From Halomonas caseinilytica (GTDB lineage: Bacteria > Pseudomonadota > Gammaproteobacteria > Pseudomonadales > Halomonadaceae), in contig NZ_BDEP01000017.1 of the NCBI RefSeq assembly GCF_001662305.1, positions 186,001-250,000 of the forward strand: 64,000 nucleotides of DNA, written 5' to 3'. The translations under genes and the position numbers were made by a program. The notes below the pieces were generated by a model. It was not told the DNA's origin, did no database searches, and saw only the letters and a program-made list of their open reading frames with translations. Of the stretch, positions 39,617 through 47,843 are shown in pieces; position 1 is the stretch's first letter; every line of letters starts with the position of its first letter.

Positions 39617-40549
39617 ATGATCACGGCCTACATCACACATCCCGATCAGCCCCGGCACTACATGGGCCCCGAGCATCCCGAATCGCCCCAGCGCCTCGAG
39701 GCCATCCGGGCTCGTCTGCTGCGCTCGGGCACTCTCCAGCAGACCATGCAGTCCGAGGCCGTCGAGGCAAGCGAGGCGCAACTGCGGCGCGTCCATTCCG
39801 AGGCACACTTGCGCACTCTCGAGCGCTGCGCCCCCGAGCACGGCATCATACCGCTCGATGGCGATACCCTTATGACGCCCGACAGCCTGCGCATCGCCAG
39901 GCTAGCCGCCGGCGCGGCCATCAAGGGCGTCGACCGGGTCTACCGACATCAGGCCGACAACGCTTTCTGCGCCATGCGCCCGCCCGGCCATCATGCCGAG
40001 GCCGCCACCGCCATGGGCTTCTGCTTCTACAATAATATTGCGGTGGCCGCTGCCCACGCCCGCAGCGAACATGGCGCACGCCGGGTGGCCATCCTCGATT
40101 TCGATGTCCACCAATGCAACGGCACCATCGATATTTTCCAGAACGATCCGGGCGTATTGATCTGCACCAGCTTCCAGTATCCCTTCTACCCTTGGCGCTA
40201 TCTTGACTGCCGGGCCCCCAACGTCGTCAATACGCCGTTGCCGGCCGGCACCGAGGGCCCCGCCTTCCGTCGCGCCATCGAGGCGAGCTGGCTGCCGGCC
40301 CTGCACGACTTCCAGCCCGATCTGGTACTGGTCTCGGCCGGCTTCGACGCCCATCGCGAGGATCCCCTGGCCGAGTTATGCCTGGGTGACGAAGACTTCT
40401 ACTGGGTGAGCCGCCTGGCCATCGACATCGCCGAGCGCTATGCCGAGCGCCGCCTGGTGTCAGTTCTCGAAGGTGGTTACACCGGCGATGCCCTGGGACG
40501 CAGTACAGAGGCGCATCTCAAGGCACTGCTGGGCCTGCCCTTCGATTGA
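39617..40549 (+). CDS. Histone-deacetylase-family enzyme (class II-like)
   Basis: Zinc amidohydrolase of 310 aa. Catalytic features: RPPGHHAE (His125/His126), zinc ligands Asp163 and His165 in DFDVHQCNGT, third ligand Asp244 in SAGFDAHRED, and the EGGY motif (Tyr288). Bacterial relatives deacetylate lysines (AcuC-type, on acetyl-CoA synthetase), acetylpolyamines or acetoin-related targets. Position 166-167 reads Gln-Cys where most relatives have His-Gly or Gln-Gly, so the Cys next to the zinc ligand is odd. The ATG at 39617 follows CGGAGGG. Divergent from the Pat-type acetyltransferase. Confidence 0.88.
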   Translation: MITAYITHPDQPRHYMGPEHPESPQRLEAIRARLLRSGTLQQTMQSEAVEASEAQLRRVHSEAHLRTLERCAPEHGIIPLDGDTLMTPDSLRIARLAAGAAIKGVDRVYRHQADNAFCAMRPPGHHAEAATAMGFCFYNNIAVAAAHARSEHGARRVAILDFDVHQCNGTIDIFQNDPGVLICTSFQYPFYPWRYLDCRAPNVVNTPLPAGTEGPAFRRAIEASWLPALHDFQPDLVLVSAGFDAHREDPLAELCLGDEDFYWVSRLAIDIAERYAERRLVSVLEGGYTGDALGRSTEAHLKALLGLPFD

Positions 40550-40701
40550 CGAGGCGTTTCCCGGTGTCAGGAAATCTCGTCGATGGCGACGTGACGCACC
40601 CTAGATGTCGTCATCGGCCAGATACGGGTCGCCGAGACTATCTGACAGCCCTGATGGTTATGGTAATCTGGTGAAAACTCCGTTTCCGATAGTGAACTCC
40701 G

Positions 40702-41334
40702 ATGACCGCCAGCAACGATCAGGACGCTGCCCTGCGCATTGCCTCCGGGCGCAAGCCGTTCGTCGAGCCCCTGCGGCTCGGTGAACGGCTCAAGGAGATC
40801 CGCCTGGCCAACGAATGGACGCTGGGCGACGTCAGCGAGCGTACCGGGCTGGCACGCTCCACCCTTTCCAAGATCGAGAACGACCAGATATCGCCGACCT
40901 TCACCGCGGTTCAGAAGCTGATCGGCGGCCTCGGCATTGATCTGCCCCAACTGCTCACCCAACCGCGCACCAAGCCGCGCACCATGGGACGCCGCGACCT
41001 GACACGCCGTGGCGAGGGGCAACTGCACCCGACCCCGACCTACGAGCACGAGCTGCTCAGCTGCGAACTGGCCCAGAAGCGCATGATTCCCTTCAAGACC
41101 ATTGTGCGTGCACGCCGCTTCGAGGAATTCAGCGAGTGGGTCCGTCACGACGGCGAGGAATTCCTGATGATCCTCGAAGGGGCAATCCAGCTGTTCTCCG
41201 AATTCTACGAGCCACTTCACCTGGCCAAGGGCGACAGCATCTACTTCGACAGCGACATGGGCCATGCCCTGGTGTCGGTCAGCGAAGAAGACGCCGTGGT
41301 GCTTTCGGTGTGCACACCGCGGGACGGCCACTGA
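40702..41334 (+). CDS. XRE-family regulator with cupin sensor domain
   Basis: Regulator of 210 aa. The XRE HTH (residues 25-80) reads LGERLKEIRLANEWTLGDVSERTGLARSTLSKIENDQISP. The C-terminal Cupin_2 domain (about 125-205) has EEFLMILEGAIQLFSEFYEPLHLAKGDSIYFDSDMGHAL. This PuuR/SinR-like layout usually senses small organic acids, amines or amino acids. The ATG at 40702 has a weak ribosome site. It lies 55 bases before a DUF1244-moaB-moeA operon; whether it controls it is unknown. Confidence 0.87.
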   Translation: MTASNDQDAALRIASGRKPFVEPLRLGERLKEIRLANEWTLGDVSERTGLARSTLSKIENDQISPTFTAVQKLIGGLGIDLPQLLTQPRTKPRTMGRRDLTRRGEGQLHPTPTYEHELLSCELAQKRMIPFKTIVRARRFEEFSEWVRHDGEEFLMILEGAIQLFSEFYEPLHLAKGDSIYFDSDMGHALVSVSEEDAVVLSVCTPRDGH

Positions 41335-41389
41335 CGAGCCGCCTTGCTCAGCGGCACGCTATCGAATCTCTAGCCAATGGAGCGACACC

Positions 41390-41716
41390 ATGCAGGATTT
41401 CGACGATACCACCCGTACCGAACTCGAAGCCGCCGCCTTTCGACGGTTGCTGCGCCATCTGGACGAGAACAAGGACGTGCAGAACATCGATCTGATGATA
41501 CTGGCCGACTTCTGCCGCAACTGCCTGTCCAAGTGGCTGGTGGCCGAGGCCGAAGCCCGCGGCGAGTCGCTGGACTATGAAGCAGCCCGGGAATACGTCT
41601 ACGGCATGCCCTACAGCGAGTGGAAAGCGCACTATCAGACCGAGGCGACCCCGGAGCAGTTGGCGGCCCTCGAGGCACGCCAGGCCGCGAAGCGTGAGCG
41701 GAGCGACGACGAATGA
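41390..41716 (+). CDS. DUF1244 protein
   Basis: Small protein of 108 aa matching DUF1244 (FRRLLRHLDENKDVQNIDLMILADFCRNCLSKWLVAEAEARG, then YVYGMPYSEWKAHYQ). Two conserved Cys in FCRNC could bind a metal. It is a helical fold known from structural genomics, function unknown. The ATG at 41390 has GGAG about 9 bases upstream. Its stop overlaps the moaB ATG by four bases, linking it to molybdenum cofactor genes here. Confidence 0.8.
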   Translation: MQDFDDTTRTELEAAAFRRLLRHLDENKDVQNIDLMILADFCRNCLSKWLVAEAEARGESLDYEAAREYVYGMPYSEWKAHYQTEATPEQLAALEARQAAKRERSDDE

Positions 41717-42234
41717 GCGAGGCGATGATCCCCCTTTCCGTGGCGGTGCTCACCGTCTCCGACTCGCGCACCGAGGAGACCGACCGCAGCGGCCAGGCCC
41801 TGGTGGAACGCCTGGAGGGCGCCGGCCACCGGTTGCATGACAAGCGAATCGTCGTCGACGACGTCTACCGGATTCGCGCTCAAGTCGCCGCCTGGATCGC
41901 CGAGGCCGAGGTCCAAGTCATCCTGACCACCGGCGGTACCGGCTTCACCGGGCGCGACTCAACGCCGGAAGCCGTCTCGGTGCTGCTCGACAAGCGCATC
42001 GAAGGATTCGGCGAACTCTTTCGGCATCTCTCCTGGCAGGAGATCGGCAGCTCTACCGTTCAAAGCCGCTGCCTTGGCGGTCTGGCCAACAATACCGTCG
42101 TGTTCTGCCTTCCCGGCTCGACCGGCGCCTGTCTCACGGCCTGGGACGGCATCCTTGCCGAGCAACTCGACAGTCGCCATCAGCCCTGCAATTTCGCCAA
42201 CCTGGTGATTCCCGAACGAGGCCAGCATGCCTGA
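41713..42234 (+). CDS. moaB: Molybdenum cofactor biosynthesis protein MoaB
   Basis: MogA/MoaB-type protein of 173 aa, which binds and adenylylates molybdopterin. Hallmarks: VLTVSDSRTEETDRSG near the N-terminus, VQVILTTGGTGFTGRDSTPEAV in the MPT-binding region and FCLPGSTGACLTAWDGILAEQLD near the end. The ATG overlaps the DUF1244 stop (ATGA), and the end overlaps moeA by 8 bases. Together with MoeA it completes Mo insertion. Confidence 0.93.
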   Translation: MSEAMIPLSVAVLTVSDSRTEETDRSGQALVERLEGAGHRLHDKRIVVDDVYRIRAQVAAWIAEAEVQVILTTGGTGFTGRDSTPEAVSVLLDKRIEGFGELFRHLSWQEIGSSTVQSRCLGGLANNTVVFCLPGSTGACLTAWDGILAEQLDSRHQPCNFANLVIPERGQHA

Positions 42235-43444
42235 GACAGCTTCCCTCCAGCCCGTGGAAGCGGGCCTCGATGCCCTGCTCGAAGATGTCCCGGTGATGCC
42301 CGCGGAGAATCTTCCTTGCAGCCAGGCGGCACGTCGCGTGCTCGCCGGCGATGTCATGGCCCGCCTCGATGCTCCCCCCTTCGACAACAGTGCCATGGAC
42401 GGCTACGCCCTGCGCCACGAAGACGCCGGGCGTACCCTGCCGGTCTCCCAACGCATCGCTGCTGGAGCGAGGGTCACCCCCTTGGCGCCGAACAGCTGCG
42501 CCCGGATATTCACCGGCGGCGCCTTGCCTGAAGGCGCCGACTGCGTCGTCATGCAGGAACGCGTCGAGATCACCGACGACGGCATCCGCTTCCCCGACAA
42601 CATCCCTTTCCACGACAATGTACGTCTTCAGGGCAGCGACGTGAGCGCTGGCCGCCCGTTGCTCGATGCCGGCACTCGCCTCGATGCAGCGGCCCTCGGC
42701 CATCTCGCCGGACAGGGCATCACCGAGGTCGCGGTGCGCCGTCGGCCGCGTGTCGCCCTGCTCTCCACCGGAGACGAGCTCATCGAGCCCGGCCAGCCCC
42801 TGGCATTCGGTCAGATCTACAACGGCAATCGCCCCATGCTGACACACCTTCTCGAGACCTTCGGGGCTGACGTCACGCATCTGGCGACAGTACCGGACGA
42901 TGTCGAGGGAACCCGGGAGATGCTGCGCAACGCGGCGCAGCAAACTGATGTGGTCGTCACCACCGGCGGTGTCAGCGTCGGCGAGGAAGACCACGTCAAG
43001 GCTGCTCTCGAGTCCCTGGGACGTCTCGACCTCTGGCGGCTGGCCCTTCGCCCTGGCAAACCCCTTGCCCTGGGCCGACTGCCCGACGGCCATGGCGGCG
43101 AGACTCGCTTCGTCGGTCTGCCCGGCAATCCGGTCTCTTGTTTCGTGGGCGCCTGGCTCTTTCTGCGCCCCCTCATGGGCGCTCTGCTTCATTGCCCCGA
43201 GCTGGCCCAGCTTCCCCGGCTCTCCGCCCACGCCGACTTCTCGACCCGTACTGGTCCGCGCCGCCACTATATGCGCGTGAAGCTGGCGTTCACCCGGGAG
43301 GGAATCGTGGCTCACGCCTATCCCGATCAGAAGTCCGGCGTGCTGTCATCCTGCGTCGGTGCCGATGCCCTGGCGGTCATCGAGCCCGATGCCGATATCG
43401 CCAAGGGGGATGTCGTCGACTGCCTGTGGTTGCGTGGCGACTAA
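42227..43444 (+). CDS. moeA: Molybdopterin molybdenumtransferase MoeA
   Basis: Enzyme of 405 aa that inserts molybdate into adenylylated molybdopterin. Domain order: MoeA_N with PPFDNSAMDGYAL and IFTGGALPEGADCVVMQE, the MoCF domain with LLSTGDEL and VVTTGGVSVGEEDHVK, then LPGNPVSCFVGAWLF, and MoeA_C (about 335-405) ending in LWLRGD. The ATG at 42227 overlaps moaB by 8 bases. It is the last gene of the operon and almost touches convergent acpH. Confidence 0.94.
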   Translation: MPETASLQPVEAGLDALLEDVPVMPAENLPCSQAARRVLAGDVMARLDAPPFDNSAMDGYALRHEDAGRTLPVSQRIAAGARVTPLAPNSCARIFTGGALPEGADCVVMQERVEITDDGIRFPDNIPFHDNVRLQGSDVSAGRPLLDAGTRLDAAALGHLAGQGITEVAVRRRPRVALLSTGDELIEPGQPLAFGQIYNGNRPMLTHLLETFGADVTHLATVPDDVEGTREMLRNAAQQTDVVVTTGGVSVGEEDHVKAALESLGRLDLWRLALRPGKPLALGRLPDGHGGETRFVGLPGNPVSCFVGAWLFLRPLMGALLHCPELAQLPRLSAHADFSTRTGPRRHYMRVKLAFTREGIVAHAYPDQKSGVLSSCVGADALAVIEPDADIAKGDVVDCLWLRGD

Positions 43445-43448
43445 CCCC

Positions 43449-44012
43449 TCAGGGGGCCACGCTCAATTCCCCCTCGAGATCGTCCCATAAGGCCTCGAAA
43501 TCCTTCGCCAGCCGGACATAATCGCGCTCCATCCAGGGCACCAGGCGTGCGAGATGATTGGGGCCGGTGATCCGGCGCCCCACGCCGGCCACCGCTCGGC
43601 AGGTGAAGGAAAAGTCCGCATAGCCCCTCAGCCAATCCTGGCGTATCAGGGCCGGCATCATGGCCTCCAGGCGAGCCGGTGCGACACGCCCTTCCAGAAC
43701 GCGATAGCAGCGCATCACCAGGACATCGCGTTCAGGCGTCATCAATTGCCGAGCGAGGAAATGATCCCACAGCAGGTCGAGGGCGATCCCCGCATAGCGA
43801 CGCTGAGGCGATGGCGCCCTGGCCCTGGCCTCGCGCACGACAGGATGTGCATCGACATAGGCATCCACCCGGCGGTGGTGACGAATACCTCCGGCGACCT
43901 CCTCTCCCCAGGCGTCGAGCTCAACCCCCTTGACGCCATCGGCGATGAGATTGCCGTACAGGAAATCATCCGAACCACCTCTCGCCAGCCAGCCGTGCGC
44001 CAGAAAGTTCAT
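43449..44012 (-). CDS. acpH: Acyl carrier protein phosphodiesterase AcpH
   Basis: HD-fold phosphodiesterase-type protein of 187 aa (E. coli AcpH 193 aa) that removes 4'-phosphopantetheine from ACP. Family motifs: MNFLAHGWLARG, GNLIADGVKG, GIRHHRRVDAYVDAHPVV and IALDLLWDHFLA, the last three supplying the HD-like metal residues. The ATG at 44012 lies one base after the tusE stop, so it is probably the last gene of the tus operon transcript. Confidence 0.88.
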   Translation of the reverse strand: MNFLAHGWLARGGSDDFLYGNLIADGVKGVELDAWGEEVAGGIRHHRRVDAYVDAHPVVREARARAPSPQRRYAGIALDLLWDHFLARQLMTPERDVLVMRCYRVLEGRVAPARLEAMMPALIRQDWLRGYADFSFTCRAVAGVGRRITGPNHLARLVPWMERDYVRLAKDFEALWDDLEGELSVAP

Positions 44013-44013
44013 G

Positions 44014-44370
44014 TCACAGGCAATGGCTGGGTTTGGGCAGCCCCGCCAGGCGAGCCGCCACCTTGGCAGGGCTGCCGGGAAACAGGCGCATCAGATGGAT
44101 GGAACGCCCCTTGTCAGGCCCCAGGCTGCGTCCCACCGCCTTGACCAGAGGACGCATGGCAGGTGCCATCTCGTAACGCGCATAGAAGTCGCGCAACACC
44201 TCGATCACCTCCCAATGCGCCTCGTCCAGCGAAATGCCTTCTTCGCCTGCCAGCGCCCTGGCAACGTCGGGGGTCCATTGCGTGAGGTCGACGAGATATC
44301 CTTCGGGATCGAGGCCCACCTCTGTTGTCTCATCGACCGTTAGATAACGGTATATTTCCGTGGTTGCCAT
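44014..44370 (-). CDS. tusE: Sulfur relay protein TusE/DsrC family
   Basis: Protein of 118 aa that accepts persulfide sulfur from TusBCD and delivers it to MnmA for 2-thiouridine in tRNA. DsrC fold motifs: DPEGYLVDLTQWTPDVARALAGEEGI, HWEVIEVLRDFYARYEMAPAMRPLVK, and the terminal KPSHCL with the reactive penultimate Cys. Only this C-terminal Cys is present, so it is TusE rather than dissimilatory DsrC. The ATG at 44370 shares its A with the tusB TGA. Confidence 0.93.
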   Translation of the reverse strand: MATTEIYRYLTVDETTEVGLDPEGYLVDLTQWTPDVARALAGEEGISLDEAHWEVIEVLRDFYARYEMAPAMRPLVKAVGRSLGPDKGRSIHLMRLFPGSPAKVAARLAGLPKPSHCL

Positions 44371-44660
44371 CAGTACCAACTCAAGGTTCGTTCGGCCTGC
44401 TCGGTCAAGGTCACGAAGCCCTCGACATCCACTACCTCGACCCGTTCGTCATGGCGATTCATGAGCCCTCGGGCTTCGAGGTCTTCGTGCAGTGCGTAGA
44501 GTCGCCCCTCGATACTCGCAAACTCATCAACCAAAGACGGCAATGCCCCTTGCACGCCATCTTCGATGAGCAACAATCGATCCTCGGCCGCCATGGCCGA
44601 GAGCGCCTGTTCAACCGCTCGCCCGGCATCCGGAGCACGGTTCACGATATGCAGTTTCAT
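44370..44660 (-). CDS. tusB: Sulfurtransferase complex subunit TusB
   Basis: DsrH/TusB-family protein of 96 aa, one subunit of the TusBCD hexamer. It has the DsrE-like fold (MKLHIVNRAPDAGRAVEQAL, then DRLLLIEDGVQGAL) and the conserved terminal WY. It lacks the active Cys, as is normal for TusB. The ATG at 44660 has AGGA 5 bases upstream; a GTG one codon earlier is in frame. Stop and tusE start overlap (TGATG). Confidence 0.88.
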   Translation of the reverse strand: MKLHIVNRAPDAGRAVEQALSAMAAEDRLLLIEDGVQGALPSLVDEFASIEGRLYALHEDLEARGLMNRHDERVEVVDVEGFVTLTEQAERTLSWY

Positions 44661-44688
44661 CACTTCCTCATAGGCAGCACGCAGCTCG

Positions 44689-45066
44689 CTAGAACGTCAG
44701 TATCAGGGCATGGCGCTCCACCAGCTCGGCAATGACCGTATCCTCCAGGGCGACAGGGGCCAGCAGCAAATCCTGTTGTGCGATGCCATATCGCGCCATG
44801 GCCGGCCCTTCGACGTAGAGAGTTTCGATATCATACATCTCGAGCATCTCGAGCGTCGGGCTCGTGCCCTTCTGTCCGAGCGCTCCTGCCCCCTGACCAT
44901 CCAGCAGCGCCAGGACACCCTCGCCCATGAACAACAACGCCACCCGCCGGCCGAAGGCGGCTCCCACAAGGGCAGCATCGAGGCCTTCCCGCAACCAGCT
45001 CGTGCCGTGAGGGCCGTGGCGCAGGATCACCAGTAGATCGCCATCGGGCATTTCAGCATTACTCAT
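44689..45066 (-). CDS. tusC: Sulfurtransferase complex subunit TusC
   Basis: DsrF/TusC-family protein of 125 aa in the TusBCD complex. DsrE fold: LLVILRHGPHGTSWLREGLDAALVGAAFGRRVALLFMGEGVLALLDGQ, then TLEMLEMYDIETLYVE. Three consecutive in-frame ATGs (45072, 45069, 45066) follow AAGGA; the third has the best spacing (6). It lies 28 bases upstream of tusB and 45 bases downstream of tusD. Confidence 0.9.
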   Translation of the reverse strand: MSNAEMPDGDLLVILRHGPHGTSWLREGLDAALVGAAFGRRVALLFMGEGVLALLDGQGAGALGQKGTSPTLEMLEMYDIETLYVEGPAMARYGIAQQDLLLAPVALEDTVIAELVERHALILTF

Positions 45067-45111
45067 CATCATTCCTTGCGCGAAACATCCGGACCGCTGC
45101 CCAATCAATCG

Positions 45112-45504
45112 CTAAGGGCCGAAGGTCACCAGCCGATCGCAACTCAGCCCAACATCGACGAGCTGGCCGAGCCCCGTCAACTCGAAGGGAGCTTCCACAC
45201 TGTGGCCAGACTTGCCATGTCGACTCGCTTCTCGCTCGTCCAGCAAGCCGCGTCGCAATGCCGCCGCGATACAGACCTGCAGCGTGACGCCATGTTCGGC
45301 ATGCAATGCCGCCCATCCATCCACCAGGTGAGGCTCATCCTGGGGAGGCGCCGCCAGCCGGGCGGCGTTGTACACGCCATCATGGTAGAAGAACACAGTC
45401 TCCAGCCGATGCCCACGAGCCAGCAAGGCCCGGGCGAAGCGAAGTGCCGAATGACTGGCCTGATCACTGTAGGGGGCACCCATCAACAGGATCGCATAGC
45501 GCAT
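45112..45504 (-). CDS. tusD: Sulfurtransferase complex subunit TusD
   Basis: DsrE/TusD-family protein of 130 aa. It carries the catalytic Cys of the complex in GVTLQVCIAAALRRGLLD (Cys78). It takes sulfur from TusA and passes it to TusE. N-terminal motif MRYAILLMGAPYSDQASHSALRFARALLARGH is typical. Start 45504. It is the first gene of tusDCBE-acpH and sits downstream of yccA, separated from it by a 10-bp stem. Confidence 0.93.
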   Translation of the reverse strand: MRYAILLMGAPYSDQASHSALRFARALLARGHRLETVFFYHDGVYNAARLAAPPQDEPHLVDGWAALHAEHGVTLQVCIAAALRRGLLDEREASRHGKSGHSVEAPFELTGLGQLVDVGLSCDRLVTFGP

Positions 45505-45524
45505 GATACATCTCTCTGAACGCG

Positions 45525-45548
45525 CTGGCCCCGCCGTAGCGGGGCCAG
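45525..45548 (-). terminator. Hairpin between yccA and tusD
   Basis: CTGGCCCCGC (45525-45534), loop CGTA, GCGGGGCCAG (45539-45548): a perfect 10-bp stem. It follows the yccA stop on the minus strand and precedes tusD. It lacks a T-run, so partial termination is likely. Confidence 0.6.
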
Positions 45549-45574
45549 CTTGGAGGTAGACGTCCGAGCTCGGT

Positions 45575-46243
45575 TCAGTCCTGACTCATGATACCCAGAA
45601 TGGAAAGCAGGCTGATGAACAGGTTGTAGATGGAAACGTACAGAGTGATGGTGGCGAGGATATAGTTAGTCTCGCCGGCACGGTGCACGATCTCGCTGGT
45701 TTGATAAAGGATGGCCGCGGCGGAGAAGAGCACGAAGCCGGCGGAGACCATCAGGGAGAGGCCAGGAATCTGCAGAAAGATGCTGGCCAGCATGGCAAGC
45801 ACCAGCACGATGGCCCCGGCAAGCAGGAAGTTGCTCAGGAAGCTGAAGTCCTTGCGGGTCACCAGCGCCACGGCGGAAAGCCCCAGGAACGTGAGGCCGG
45901 TCATGCCCAGTGCGGTCATGATCAGCTGCGCCCCATTGGGCAGGGTCAGGTAAGCACTCAGGATGGGCCCGAGCGTGAAGCCCATGAAACCGGTAAAGGC
46001 GAAGGTCGCCAGAAGGCCGAGGGCAGAGTTGGCGGTCTTGTGGACCAGGAACATCAGCCCATAGGCACCGATGAAGAATACCAGAATGTTCATCTGCTGG
46101 ACGCCAAGCGCCATGGCGGCGCCGGCCGTCACGGCCGAGAACAGCAGCGTCATCGCCAACAGCCCATACGTGTTGCGCAGCGTCTTGTTGGCACTGACGC
46201 CTCGTGACTGCTGATGTGTCACGTGCGTGTCTTGGTAAGCCAT
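45575..46243 (-). CDS. yccA: Bax inhibitor-1/YccA family membrane protein
   Basis: Inner-membrane protein of 222 aa with seven TM helices. YccA/BI-1 features: NKTLRNTYGLLAMTLLFSAVTAGAAM, GFMGFTLGPILSAYL and the C-terminal YVSIYNLFISLLSILG. In E. coli YccA inhibits FtsH and protects the Sec translocon. The ATG at 46243 was chosen over an in-frame start at 46462 because MAYQDTHVTHQQ begins the recognisable protein. The tusE-yccA-tRNA-Ser order is shared with E. coli. Confidence 0.92.
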   Translation of the reverse strand: MAYQDTHVTHQQSRGVSANKTLRNTYGLLAMTLLFSAVTAGAAMALGVQQMNILVFFIGAYGLMFLVHKTANSALGLLATFAFTGFMGFTLGPILSAYLTLPNGAQLIMTALGMTGLTFLGLSAVALVTRKDFSFLSNFLLAGAIVLVLAMLASIFLQIPGLSLMVSAGFVLFSAAAILYQTSEIVHRAGETNYILATITLYVSIYNLFISLLSILGIMSQD

Positions 46244-46453
46244 TGATCCAGAGCTCCCTGTTTTATGATGATCCAGGCAATCGACACAGAATGCCCCCTG
46301 AAGGTTCCCGACGCAAGCGCCCATCCGGACGGCCCCGCCGCTCTTCTCCAAGGGCCGGCGCCTCGTTGTCTGGCAGACGATGCCAGAGACGCGCCTGTAC
46401 AGTATACGCCACGGGCTCCGTTGCATGGATAACATCTTGATCGGCCTGGGCTC

Positions 46454-46481
46454 TTGACTCAACGCAAAATATTGGTAGGAT
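46454..46481 (+). promoter_or_regulatory. Promoter of tRNA-Ser
   Basis: TTGACT (46454-46459), 16-base spacer, TAGGAT (46476-46481): a good sigma70 promoter 16 bases before the mature tRNA 5' end. Confidence 0.7.
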
Positions 46482-46496
46482 ACACCGCCGTGAGCC

Positions 46497-46586
46497 GGAG
46501 GGATGGCAGAGCGGTTGAATGCACCGGTCTTGAAAACCGGCGAAGGCGCGAGTCTTCCCAGGGTTCGAATCCCTGTCCCTCCGCCA
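46497..46586 (+). tRNA. serT: tRNA-Ser(UGA)
   Basis: A 90-base type II tRNA. The acceptor stem is GGAGGGA/TCCCTCC, the discriminator G at 46583 and encoded CCA at 46584-46586. The anticodon stem CCGGT/ACCGG encloses loop CTTGAAA with anticodon TGA (46531-46533), which reads UCA and related serine codons. A long variable arm and the T arm GGGTTCGAATCCC follow. It has its own promoter and terminator and lies divergent to yccA, as serT does in E. coli. Confidence 0.97.
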
Positions 46587-46594
46587 CCTTCTTC

Positions 46595-46627
46595 AAGGGA
46601 ATCAGCTACTTAGCTGGTTCCCTTTTT
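46595..46627 (+). terminator. Terminator of tRNA-Ser
   Basis: AAGGGAATCAGCTA (46595-46608), 2-base loop region, TAGCTGGTTCCCTT (46611-46624): a 14-bp stem with one G-T pair, followed by a run of T to 46627. Confidence 0.85.
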
Positions 46628-46710
46628 CATTCCCGATAGTCAAAAACTGCCCAAGCGTGCAACGGCGCAGCGCTACCCATTGCCGGGCTTTCCTGCCGCA
46701 GGCCGCCCCG

Positions 46711-46869
46711 TCAAGGTCGTCGACGCAATCTGATATGAGCAAGCCTCGTCACGGACTTGCGCAAAACACCCCATGTTCCACGAAACAACCTGGCAAACAA
46801 CGCGGCACGTGACCGGGCGTTGAGTCGCTCTATCGCCTGCATTTTTGGGTCCGGGTTGTGAAAGGCCAT
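46711..46869 (-). CDS. Small basic hypothetical protein
   Basis: Open frame of 52 aa (MAFHNPDPKMQAIERLNARSR...), rich in Arg, Leu and Ala, with an amphipathic helical middle (ARSRAALFARLFRGTW) and ending RLRRRP. A strong GGGAGGAG site lies 9 bases before the ATG at 46869, supporting translation. I do not recognise a family. A longer frame to 46905 lacks a better start. It could bind nucleic acid or membranes; no function is assigned. Confidence 0.5.
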   Translation of the reverse strand: MAFHNPDPKMQAIERLNARSRAALFARLFRGTWGVLRKSVTRLAHIRLRRRP

Positions 46870-47083
46870 AAGCGCTCCTCCCTTCTCATCCCCACAGGCT
46901 ACCACAGAGGCTATCGATCACAGCGGCTATCGAGGTTCGTCGCCTGCCAACGACTAACGACTGGACACGACAATCGCCACAAGAGATCTTCATAACAATC
47001 GCGCATCGACTTCGGTTCTTTTCAGAATGTCAGCGGTCCCGCACCATTACGACGTCATTCCTGTCAGGCAAGGAGCGCCCAAC

Positions 47084-47710
47084 ATGATCGACTGGATCAG
47101 TCAGCACAGCAGTTTTCTGCAGGTCCTCACGAGCGTCGCGACACTCGTGATCTGGATTGTCTACGCCCAGATGTTGCTGGCGGGATTCATCCGGCAACGC
47201 CGTCCCAAGGTCGTCATCAACCAGGTCATGGGGTTGTCGACCAGGGGGCGCTGCCTGATCAGCAACATGAGTGCAGAACACATCCATATCGAGTCGGCAC
47301 ATGTCCGACTGCATAGTCACGAGGGGGTCAGACGCTGCACCGTATCCGAGATACAGCGGGAAGAAGACGCCACGACGCCGACTTCGATCCAGGGTGGCAC
47401 CCTGCAAGGTCCGTTGTCATCGGGGAGTTACATTGATGCCGGAGAGATTCAGCATCTGGTCAGTCGGGCACGCCAGGCCCCCATCGAGGACAAGTCGACA
47501 CTGTGCCGCGACGAGAATGCCCAGTACGTGCTCGAGCTGCTCGTGCTCTACATCTACAGCTCAGCGCCCGGCATCATGGGCGCAAGCCGCCAGTTCGTGT
47601 TCGATGACGATGGGCAGGCCACACCGGCCCATCTGGAGACGCGCCAGCACCGCAACCGGCGCGAACGCAAACGCATGTCGAGACTCTATCGCACTTATCT
47701 GGACAGTTAG
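47084..47710 (+). CDS. Hypothetical membrane-anchored protein
   Basis: Protein of 208 aa with one TM helix at residues about 12-37 (FLQVLTSVATLVIWIVYAQMLLAGFI), followed by a cytoplasmic domain of beta-strand character (KVVINQVMGLSTRGRCLISNMSAEHIHIESAHVRL) and a basic tail (RQHRNRRERKRMSRLYRTYL). ATG 47084 has AAGGAG 8 bases upstream; the frame extends to 47027 without a ribosome site. No family was recognised. It precedes a Pmp3-type gene by 133 bases. Confidence 0.6.
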   Translation: MIDWISQHSSFLQVLTSVATLVIWIVYAQMLLAGFIRQRRPKVVINQVMGLSTRGRCLISNMSAEHIHIESAHVRLHSHEGVRRCTVSEIQREEDATTPTSIQGGTLQGPLSSGSYIDAGEIQHLVSRARQAPIEDKSTLCRDENAQYVLELLVLYIYSSAPGIMGASRQFVFDDDGQATPAHLETRQHRNRRERKRMSRLYRTYLDS

Positions 47711-47843
47711 ACGGGACCGATACCTGACATTTCCCGGTCTCATTTCCATCATAAGCTCTGGCATAATGAAGACGCCGGACATCGAAGCCTGGCGTCGTGA
47801 TCCATTCACGAGCAATCTCAGTCATCATTACCGAGGGATAGAA

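Noticed and set aside
46497..47083. tRNA-Ser as an attachment site of an integrated element
   Set aside because: No repeat of the tRNA 3' end occurs downstream, and the following genes are not phage or integrase genes.
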